From Streblospio benedicti (lineage: Eukaryota; Annelida; Polychaeta; Spionida; Spionidae), in contig CM032669.1 in the NCBI GenBank assembly GCA_019095985.1, positions 6,297,843 to 6,361,842 of the forward strand: a DNA stretch of 64,000 nucleotides, in the 5' to 3' direction. How positions within the stretch are numbered: position 1 is the stretch's first letter; each line of letters starts with the position of its first letter. Below, piece after piece: positions 50,601-62,600 of this stretch. Below the pieces are notes generated by a model. That model had not been told where the DNA came from and searched no databases. It worked only from the letters and a program-made list of their open reading frames with translations. Position numbers and translations under genes: made by a program.

Positions 50601-53600
50601 AGACTTTTAAAGACTCAAGTGAGGGGACAAGTACAGCCTAAAGAGTGCCAACTGGCCTTTAGTCACGGAGCCAGATAATATCAAACACACATGTTATACA
50701 ATCAGCCAAGGACTTTAAGGTTGGGGCATGTGGAAGGTTTGAGATGCCATAGAGATTATGCTAACACAAGATAAATCTACACACTGGCTAATACGTCTAC
50801 TTGTCTACGCTGTCACATGACTGCCGCCATCATGGAGGTCATGTGACCAACAGTTGTTGTTTCATTTGACCCGATACAGGTCATAACATTTTTTCTGCTG
50901 GCCAGATGAAGATCGTGCGACATCATTAAAAGTCTTGTTAGCAATAAACCGACAGGTTTCAATAGGTTTCTAATGATATTCCTCTTGAAAACAGTAATGT
51001 TTATTTTCTACAATACAATACATTATAATACAATACAATACAATACAATTTATATAGCGTAAATTCCACTAAATGTTCATGTGTATGCTTGTAGGCCCCC
51101 GCAGTGCTGTAGGTGGCATGTTGCTCCAGCCCCATGAACATGTAGCAGTGCGTGGCATCACCAGAGTCGTACGTGGGGTTGGGACACTCTACATAAATTG
51201 TGTTTCATTTTAGGTAAACAATAGAATTGGTGGATTGCCATGAAAATGGTGTTGAAATGCCTGTTCTAAATTTATGTGATTTACGATGAGAGTATTTAAT
51301 ACCAGTGGAAATATTCTGTGTCAGCATGTTTACAAGTGGTGTAAACGCTGGAAATAGGTGTAACCCACCTTAATATCTATTGGGCTTATTAAGTATTATT
51401 CATAACATGAACATGGACTTTGACGTATGATTTAACACTATGACACTTAAACATGGACGCTGGAAAGTTTACCGAAAAACACAGACTCTTCAGTATTTTG
51501 CAATACATACAACCATTTCAGTTATTTTTGCCATGAATTAAATTTAGTTTCGCCAATTCTTCACCAAATGGTGTTACTTTTAAAAGAAATCCATTTTGGT
51601 TGAAGGAAATGATGTGGCAAAAAGTGTGGTATGGACAGGGCCGTAGCCTAGATTGCAAACCAGTTTAGGCAAATATGTTTGGCGAGGTGCAGGCAATTGA
51701 ATAGCCGCGCAGGTGTTCTTTTTGGACAGGGGGCATGCCCCCCACCCACCCCCCAATAATATTGTTTTCTATTTAGGCCCCTTTATTAGTTTTTTTTTTC
51801 TGAGGATCAAAATTAAAACACAGTTATTATCTTAAAAAGGCAAAATATTATCTTGAAGACATACTTTTGCCAAGTACGGATATTTTGCCATAATTTTGGA
51901 GCATAAAACAAATTTAAGTCGCAGTTGCATTCAAGGTTTGACACAAAACAAACAAAAACAACAACAAAAACAAAACAAAAACAACAAACAAAAACAACAA
52001 CAGCAACACCTAAACAAGAGAGGAAGCAGCCTGCCTCATATGTATCTACGGCCCTGGTGGATGATTACATACAAACTATAGTTACATTGGACATTGCATA
52101 TAGTGTAGTCACCAAATTCTAATTTCACGTTTCCCCTTATAGTGTTTAGAAATATCTTGCAAAAATGTCTTGCATTATCTTCCCAAACATTGTGAGCCTG
52201 GTGGATCTGGTGGATCTAAAGCTCTATATATCTGGCATCTGGTAAGTATAGATAATTACTACTAGGGCTTAAACCTATCGGTATCGAATGGCCAAATAAT
52301 TGTAGAATGCAAATAGATTCAAGCACCACAGGTATGCAAGGCTCAAACCTTTTTACAAGCCCAATTCAATGTAGTACAACTACAAATGTCTATGGGATTA
52401 GAATACAATTTATTCTGTGTCTGTCAGAAGCAGTTTATTTCTAATTATATGACTCATATGAATGAAATTTATTGTAAGACATAGAGATTCACCACCAAAC
52501 AAAATAGAAAAAGTACATATTAATTTAATGCGGCATCACTGTGAGGATATGGTAAACGTCATTAATGTTTTGAATATTATATGCTTCAAATCAACATTAT
52601 AGTGTGACCTATATATGTGTGTTTGTCTTAGTGTTCAAGATTTTACTAGAATCCTAGGAGCGTTCTGTTCAGATGAGATCGGAGGTACGGCAGTGAGTGT
52701 GAGTTACGATAATCATACATGCTGAATTATGGTAGTCACTAACGTGGCTGTATTCAACTGAAATATGTCATAATACATTTGTTATACATTAAAAGTACAT
52801 GCTCTCTAAAATCAATACGCTAAACTCTACACCTGCACCATGAGATATCATGACATTAGTACACAGAATAAGCACAATAGTAGAGTTTCTAAACTGAATC
52901 GGGGACTGTTGACGTGGCCATTTTTCGAGAGCTACGGTAGTCGTTTTGAGAGTTACGTAAATCGCTTCGGCACAGTGAATATGAAAAGTTCTTGTAGTCT
53001 CTTTTACAGCCGTCCACTGACTTTCGGCGCAAGGCTCGCAAGCACTGGTAGCAAGCGTCTGTGGTAGACACTAAAGTTCTTGGGCTGGCTCGTACGTCAC
53101 ATCGGTTCAAATACTAGGGATTAAAACCACTTTGCCAATAGGGCTATGTGTATATTAGAACCTTCAATCAAGACCACTTCTATAAATACACCACCTCTGT
53201 TATAAGATGATTTATAACAGTCCCAAGTCTTCATAAAAAGACCATTGCAATCGTCTCTTAAGAGACCACCCCTATATTAAACCACTTGACGCCAGTCCTT
53301 GGGCAGTCTTAATAGGGATGTTCTACTGATGTGTATGTGAATATCTGTACCATTGAGAGCATTATGTGTCCATTAGCATAGACACTAAATTTTCATCCCA
53401 TAGCTTTTGCATACTAGATGCCAAGTGCATTGTCAGTGATGACTTACATGAGGTTGAGATATCCTTATACGAGCTTTAAATCGGAGTTAATCCAGATAGT
53501 TCTCCGTCTGCGCCAAGTATACTATATCCAAGCTCAGAAATCCATAGCTTGATCTCTTGCTCATTCCAAAAGATTCAATATTGTGGTATAAGAAACTTCC

Positions 53601-56600
53601 CTATCTCAATTTACCTCAGTCCAGTTTGTTTCAAAAACACTCTTTCTCTACAGCATACTTGATACTTGGAAGGTGCTAAGTTGTCAGTGCAATGAAGTGT
53701 GCCAATATTATCTATTATTCATTTGTATGTACTAACCAACAAAAGTGGTCAGAGCCAACGTTACAAAGTATCACCCATGCCCCAATTTGCACAAGGGTGG
53801 GTGCTGAGAAAAAAGTGCGGTACTCATTTATACACTTTACTCAATATATTCCTGTCCCTAATTTCATGGAAGGCATGATACATAAACACTTACTTTTCCC
53901 TACCTTAGCTGTATTCTAAAATGACTTGGCTGAGATCTAATTGTACACACATGTACATGGGTGACTGTTTATGTAGTCATGTTATAGTATCAGGTGTATG
54001 GATGCTTGCAAGATTAATATAATTTATTACTATTTATGGTTGGACGTAATTGACAGAACCTAAGTATTAAAAAGGACTTATATGTGTATTGTGTAAGTAT
54101 CAAAATAATGTCCGTATCTAGTTATGCCAATGTGTATGTAGCTTCAATCAGGATGTGAGGTTGGTAATTTTAGTACTATCAAGTCATGGGTGCAGTCAGG
54201 ATGGGAAGCATGCAGGACTTGGCGTTCGGTGTCAGATTTGGGGCTGAGCTTTTTAGGACAAGGGTGTGTGCTATCAGGACGATGGGTGGGAGTGGAGGAT
54301 GAGTGTGGACCAGTGGTGAAGACCTGAACTACGTAATATGTATTTGCTGTTAATTAGTGGTCTGGATGGGGGGGATGTTCGCAGGTACTATCAGGAAGTG
54401 GTTGGGTGGTGTCAAAATGCGGGCATTGCGTAGTGGCCTTTATTTTTTGGATGGTTAGTGTCTTGACTTTCTTTTCATCATCGACTGTTGTTAAATGGTT
54501 CTGAAAACCTCCGCCAATGAATCATGCCGATGCTTATTAGTCCCCGGCTTATGTCACTAAAACATGGTCCCGTGTGAAGTCCGTGTTAATATGTGTCACC
54601 ATACATTTTTTTAATCGTCTTGATCTACACTTTAATATAAACGATGGTTGCATTTTTTTCAGTAATTTAAGATGAACAATCCAAGATGGCCGACAACATG
54701 GCGGTCAAGACTGCAATTAGTCATGAATCCTTCTTATCTTTTACTATATAATGTTATATTTGTTTAATGTTGGATTCTAAGTTGTACAAATACTTAATAT
54801 ATTTACAATATTCAACATTATACATTTTTTGACTATTGATAAAAAAGATTCAAANNNNNNNNNNNNNNNNNNNNNNNNNNNNNNNNNNNNNNNNNNNNNN
54901 NNNNNNNNNNNNNNNNNNNNNNNNNNNNNNNNNNNNNNNNNNNNNNNNNNNNNNAAAAATCTCCAAAAAAGAAAATTTGAAAAATGGAAAATTTTTTTCA
55001 AAAAAATCAAAAAATTCCAAAAAAAAAAAAGAAGGTTGAAAAACTATCAATAAAGAAAAAAATCAAATTTATCAATAACATGCACTTATGATTTCTGTTT
55101 ATTTGTGAAAATACTCCAGAATTAATTCTTCCTGGCAAATTTCTTTTTAGTGAAAGTTGGACAAGTAAAACAGAAACTGCAGGGAAGACCTTAAAAGAGG
55201 GTTCAGAGAGACGAATTTATGAAAGGATGCTGTGTAAAGTGATAGATGTAGATTTGAAGGCAAGAGAAGCTAAATACCATGATGAATGTAGAAACGCACA
55301 TAAATATTCAGCGACAAGTATGCAAGAATATATGCAGGAAAAGATTCCATCTGTGTCAGTGTATAGTAGTAACAAGACAGATAAGCTTAAGAAAAAGATG
55401 ATAAACCAATTTCTGACCAAAGTTAAAGTTCTGGCTACCAGATCATAGAAGTTAGCTGGTCAACTCCGATCATATTAAAAAAAGCCATTTAAACTGCCTT
55501 TGAATATGCTTTATTAGATTACGGAAAAGTTGAGGATGTTGGATCTTTATTGAATTGTACCACGAATAGAGAAAATGCACGTCCTGTTTGATACTAGAAA
55601 TGTTTATTAAATGAGTTTGACAGCCGTATCACCTGAGTACACACTACCACTGTACTGAGGCTCCTATTCACGAACCACTTAAGACAGGTATAACTGCCGC
55701 ATTTAGACCACTCGGACATTCTGACCGACCCGGGTGGTCTGCCTTAAGTGCTTTGTGAATAGGCGGAGGTTTAACTGTATTTTCCCAATATCATATTTGC
55801 CTACTTTATGCAAAAATTGAAATACTTTTCTTGATTAAGAATTGTGACAGAATACGAATCTTTTATTCTAAATGGACGATTTCATTTGATTACAATTGTT
55901 TATATAAAAGAAAACACACACACTAAGAAAATTGGTGCAAAACATATTCTTTTAATAAGTATCACAATCAATGCTGAAAATAGCTCAATGAAACCTCAAA
56001 CACATATTAATTAACCTAGCCTAACCTTAAGACCCCCATTTCACATGGCGATCCTAGCTCCCGATCCTCCAAAAGACAATCCGATTTGTCATTTCTGGGT
56101 GGATCGTGCGTGATCTGGCTTCAAATGTGGAGTGATTTGGTTGGTTCGGCAGGGAATGGGCCACTTTTTTTGGTTCTTGGCTGACTTGACTTTTTTCGGT
56201 TTGTGTGCTCCATCGCCAAGCTTTTCGGGGCTGTCTCAGGGCTTTCACTAGCATTTGCAACATCCTAAGGTCTTTGTTGAACGGTGGCCTCGTCTGCTGC
56301 TTTGAGAAGATGTATTGTGACAGATGAAACCGTAGGTGCCGCTGCTACCATTACAATCCGAAGCAATGGAAGCATGAAACGGAAACATCTTGTTCACCAG
56401 CACGATGCTCCAATACAAATGGTGTCTACCTGAGAAAAAACATTTCTGCCGGGTTCTGGCCCAAAAAAGTGTTTTCACTTTCTGGAGAAGTGATTTCGAC
56501 TTTTTTTCGGCCTGTGGGCTCCCGTTATAGGATCATTGAAATGTTGATCTGGATCAACGTTTTGGTTTTCTGGTTCGTCAGGAGGACTAACTTGTTCATC

Positions 56601-59600
56601 GTTATATCTCTCTGCTAACGGTGAGTTTGTTGACAATTTCCACAAAGCTATTCCCGTTTTATGGTGTACTAGTTCTGAATGGTCCCATTAGCTTGCCTTG
56701 GCCTCCAGTCCATCAGAAAGGTCACATGGGGCCCGGGGGAGGGGGGAGATCATTGTTCATTGTGTCTGTGAAGGGTTAAATCCGCCGATCCACCCCGAAA
56801 TGACAGATGGGTGTGTTTTGGAGGATCCGGAGCTAGGATCGGCCATGTGAAATGGGGGCCTAACCATACGTTGCAATAAGAGGTTAAACATGCAACATGT
56901 GCTAACAAAGCATTGTTGAGTACATGATCAACTATGATAATCTATAATATTCACCTATATCAATTTATTCATTATAGTCTCAATTTAATATATGTGTTTC
57001 CCATTTTAAACATGTGATTAACATAAAGTTTCAAATAATAAAATCGATAATATATTACACGTTTTAACCACTCGAGCAGTTTGATGTTTACCCCATATGA
57101 CTTGGTATAAAACTGTACATAAAACCATTTGGTAGCAGATTATGCAATTGACACAGACTATTCTTATAAAATTGTCTCATAAAATATTCGTGCAAAGATC
57201 TTTCCTCTTTTTAAGAATACTTACGCAGGTCCTCGCATTTACTTTCACAAACATTTCATGCAATAAAGCACCATGAAAATAATATATGATAAACTAACAC
57301 AACTTTAAACGTGATCAACCATAAAATCAAGCACAGATGACAAGTAAAGTAAAATAAAAATTAAAAATATATGTTAGAATAAATTTTTAACTGACAATAA
57401 TTTTTTTTCATCTGATGATGACGACGAAATTCAAATTCTCGTCCCAACATCTTGAGTAATAGAAATCAAAGCATTTTATCTAGAATTAGCATTCTTTATA
57501 GCATTGATCAAACTACTGGATATACGGCGTAGGTGGCGATGGCACAGTTGTTGTCCCGGTTTCGGCTCATTTTGAAGTATCCCTCATCTCCCCAATGGGT
57601 GCCCCAACTGAAGAATAACATTCAAATGTCATAGGATTCCGCCAGAATAGAATTTACCCTATTGGGAAGCATTGTGGAAATAATACGATAATAGTGAATG
57701 TATGGATTTTATGTGGACGAACCTGTTCTTCACCAGCCAGTAATCTTCGCCATTTTCTGTGCCGTAACCAACCACGAGGGTGACATTAACACACTGCTGC
57801 ACTTTGGTTCATAGTATACTCCAGACTTGTACTGGTGAATCGATGTGTGGTTTGCGTCTATGGAAACTGAGATAGGTCCTACAGGAGCCACCGCATGCTG
57901 AAACATGAGCAAAACTCTACATATTAGAGCCAATATCCACACGTGGAGTAACAACCTGCGTCACTTGGGTTAAACAGCCTAAACAGGAGAATACTACAGT
58001 TGACTACAGTTGCTATCGTTTCTGACCACGGGTGGTCACGGATCCTTAACGCCAAGACTATAGAGATATGTCCCAGACACACACCACTACCTTCATGGTA
58101 CCGAATTGTCTAAGGCAAGCCCACCAGAACTTATGTCGAGGGGCAGTTCTTCCACTCAAATCCTAAGTACAATATATCTAAGAATAGTTATTTTTACATT
58201 TACATGTACTTAGGGAGAACACATAAATTACTTCCCAAGAGGGGGTCGGCAATTTGGTGTGTGTGTGGGGTGGTGGGGGCGGCTCAGCTCAATTTTACAC
58301 AGTGTCCAAGTGGGGGTCATTCAGTTTTAAATGTTACAAGGGGGGGTGTCACTCAATTTTATGTCCGACACATTGAGATTTTACGCACATTTGGCGCCAC
58401 TTGAGAAAACTGCAAGTATTTCAACAGGAATGACGTAACAATATATATGTTTCATACTAAAACCAATTTATTCTTTTTAATGCAAGAATACATGCTACTC
58501 AATATCACTCAATATCCCTGTCTGGATCAGATTCAGCATTTGCAATGTAGCTTATTGATTATTGACACTAAGTTCGACGCACTTTTATTGTGCAATTAGT
58601 TGGGGGTGGGGGGGGGGCTCACTCAATTTATAAGTTTTTTTCAAGGGTGGTGGTGGTGGTGGTCACTCAGTTTGTCATTTCCAGAAATGGGGGGTCACTG
58701 AATTTTTCAAAGTTGGTTAAACCAAATGGCCGCCCCCCCCCCCCCCCTGGGAAGTAATTTATGTGCGCTGCCTTATTATGACTATTATATATTCAGTATG
58801 TGTTTATCAGGCCAAATGAAATGTTTACCTGCAAGCTTGTCTCGTTCCTGGATACCTGCTTGATGCCAGATACACGCGCACCAACACACGCTGAGTCGTA
58901 TCTGCACGATAAGTCCTGAATCAAGAAAAGAAATAGTTCACTAAACAACATATAAAAGATGCACATTGCGGGTTCTTTCTTTCTCAGCTATGATTGACAT
59001 ATTGACGCCAAGTGTGACCATTCTGTATTAGTGATCAACTTTTGGGACATCAGATGAAAATCCCATGCTAATTGTTGTAGCAGGTTTTCTTTAAAAATAT
59101 GATGACTTCTCTCATGCAATCGAATAACAAAAATAGATACGGATATCCTTGAACATGTTTAGTTGTAGACAATGTAGAGACACACCTTTGCTTCATATGG
59201 ATAACATTCTTCTGTGTCAACTCCTCTCTCCTTAATATATTGAAATGCATGAGTCGGATTACTACCGTTGCAGCCTGAATTAGACAAAAAAATCGTCATC
59301 ATTTGTGAGCGGACACTGAATGTAGCCAGTCTGTGACAGCCAGGACAGATGGTTGGGACAGATAAGACTGTGTCTATCTGTCTGATGGTTGTGCTGGTTT
59401 GCATGGTCCGTGATGGCACTCTTGTTTATTTCCATTTTTGACTCTTTCTTTGTGGATCTGGTGTATGCTCCCTTCTGGTTTGCTTCCACGTCCTTCTGAT
59501 GTTCCTTCAGTCTGGTACCAAACTTTCTGCCCGTTTCCCCGACGTACACTTTATCACATGACTTGCATGGAATCTTGTACACAATTTCACATTTGTCCAT

Positions 59601-62600
59601 CTTATCTACTTTGTCTTTCGGGTGTACTAAGATGTTCCTGATAGTCTGCAATGGCTTCACCGCCGTAGCTACTAAGTGTTTGTTCAGAATTCTGGAAATC
59701 CCTTCTGTAACACCTTTCATATATGGTAGGATAACCTGGCCTTTTGATCTTTCAGCTTCTTTTCTTTTCTTGTTCTTTTCACTCTTCCTTTCAAGTTTGA
59801 TTTCTATCTGGTGTTTCACTCGTCGGAACGACCATTCAGGATAGCCACATCTTGTCAAAGCTTCAACTATGTGTTGTTCCTCTTTCTGCCTGTCAACTTC
59901 ATCTGTCACTATGTCATTCCCTCTATCTAAAAGGGTGCTTATAACACCTAGCTTGTGTTGCAAAGGGTGGTGGGAGAAGAAGTGTAGGTACCATGTCAAT
60001 GAATATTGTCTCTAAATCTTGTCACAGCAAGGATAAGCAGTTACATATTTTATTGTTCTTAGAAAGTGTTTACAGCCCTCCTCCCAACAAATATTTCCAC
60101 AATAACAACGCCTGTATGCTACCTGGAACTGAGTTTTTTTGCCACGTTTACGACGTTTGCTCACCTTTTTTCTATCTTGAACAAGGTCCATTACAAACCC
60201 GGATCGATAGCTAATGTTTTTGCTTTTTTTATTCATAGTTACAATTATTATTTAGGTCTTAAGGCTCGTGGTTAGAAGTGGTGAAGTGGAAATCGATGAA
60301 CCTGAAGACGAGACTAATTAGGTACATCTAACAAACAACGTACTGTCATTAAGAACTTTCAGGGATGAGTAATTAAACAGATAAAAAATCAAACTTATGT
60401 AATTATCAGTGACCATATGCACACTTCCTTATCAATCCTTTTGAGAAACCCTAAAACATGGTTTGTTGATTCGACAGAACCCACAGAACCTAAGCAAAGA
60501 TAAAATGAATCCAGACAAACCTTTGCATTTTTGGATGCCCGGGGTTTGGATGGTTAAAGATAAGATAAATTTATTTACATACATGTACTACCTGAAGGTA
60601 TCTCCAATTTTTATGTTATATTTTGCAATTTCTTTTAGGTGTTACAACCGGGAAGAGAGATAAAGGAAGAGGGCTGCTTCAAAAAGGTGTGATGATTTAG
60701 ACATATGTAACTTGATTCATAGGATGAAAATTAGGGGTCTCACGAGTAGATTTTACAACTTGAGTACTGGATCATTTGGGTTCTTGAAAAATTGACCATG
60801 CCTCAATGAGGAGTAGCCACTCGTCCTCTAACGTTGATAAGAAAAACTTTGTGACAGACGAGAAATATACCTCCCCATCCTTTTTACTAGTAGCAAATTG
60901 TCTTATTTTAACATACAAAATAAAATATATGCTGTCCTTTTATTGATGTTGAGAAACACTGTGTCTATGAATGATTATACTAGTAATATAATTGAAGACA
61001 AAGCCATACCACTGAACCTGTGGTTGTGTCATTTTTGTATAAAATTAAAAATATTAGAATCTAACCTCTTTGCAGGACAAGTAGATTTGTCCAGGACAAG
61101 ATTTTCCGTCCTCCTGATAAGTAACATTTTGCCACCTAATCCTGACCCCGTGTTGATAGCATCATACCATTAATTAAACTATACAAACAACTCTGAAGGA
61201 AACTAATCATGCCTGTAAACATTCACCTAAACAACCAATTATGGAGCAACATCACAGTTAATTATGACAAAAACCCATTATTCAAAACTTAATTTGTTTG
61301 TAGTTGTTTTGATATATCGCCACTGCCGTCATCCTCAGAATGAAGTTAATTAATGTGGCCTAATATTGATATAAATAACATTATATTAAATCCTATGAAA
61401 TAAATTAAATCATGGTTATAAAAACGAAATAAACCCATATTCATACCAGGAATTTGTACACAATGCAATCATAAAAACGTACATTCTCAAGCATGGATAA
61501 GAATTATATTGAAATATGTTTATCTTTTTAATTAATTGAAATTTGCATATATTTTCAGAAAAAAGCAACTATTGGCCGAAAGGTGTCAAAGCATCAATTT
61601 TTAAGTTTTTTGACGACAAAATTAAACGGAAAGAACTTGTGAAAGCCTCAGAAATAATAACTCGACCCATGAATGTGCTTCAAAAAGCAGCCGCATGCAA
61701 AGGGCTGGGTACACATGATAAAAGACTACACAAAAAATATCAGACACCAAAATAATGCATATAAACACCACCCATAATTGATTTTGGACAACAATGATCC
61801 TCGTAATGAAGTGTGCATTCGCGTGTTGTAGGCAGTTGGCCAAAATCAATTCCGTTTAAACAAGACAACCCACAAGTAACACCCACTGAGGGGTTCTAAC
61901 ACACACCCAGTGGAATATACTGTGAATCTACTGTGTGAATGTTTTGTGTAATTTCAATACAACCCACTATGAACCTGTATGTAGTGTGAATATATTGTAT
62001 AATGTACTTTGAAATGTATGTAGTATGAACTACGTATGAACCTGTCAGACGCACATGTTATACAATCAGCCCAAAGGACTTTAAGGTTGTGGCATGTGGA
62101 AGGTTTGAGATGCCATAGAGATTATGCTAACACAAGATAAATTTTTTTCTGCTGGCACATGGCTAATAAACCGGCGTTACCCAGGTGCCCGCATGCCAGG
62201 GGCATTGTCTACGCTGTCACGTTCGTATGACTGCAACCCCACAAATTATTACAAAAAGGATATCTTTATAATATTATATAAAATTAGTCTTATGTACATT
62301 TAGATGACATCTCTTGAGGTCATGTGACCAACAGTTTGTTGTATATGAATAATTTAATAGAGTATTTAATTTGCTGTTCGTTTCGAATTGACCCTTGTTG
62401 TGTAATCATGATGTCTAAACAGATGTCTTAACATTTTTTTGCCTGTCTTGTGTGACTGTTTATTCAAATCTGATTTTTTCACCTGCAGAAGATCGTGTTA
62501 ATCAGATCTTTAAAAACAAAAATATTTGATGTCCAACAGTTGAACAGTTATTAAAAGTAGTATATAATTATCATTAAAAGTTTTTTAAGACATATAAAAC

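Larger units (their letters stand above)
50660..52056. repeat. Segmental duplicate of 62040-64000
   Basis: Both copies share the ACATGTTATACAATCAGCC block, a GTCATGTGACCAACAG block, a (CAATA)n tract, a channel lectin exon and the hAT-like element with an (AACAA)n tract. Relative to 62.8-63.0 kb, about 190 bp are deleted here, removing the 3' half of the lectin exon and its donor. Confidence 0.85.

Noticed and set aside
60012-60236. Cys-rich basic minus-strand ORF
   Set aside because: No recognised cysteine framework or splice signal; position next to the Penelope fragment suggests repeat sequence.
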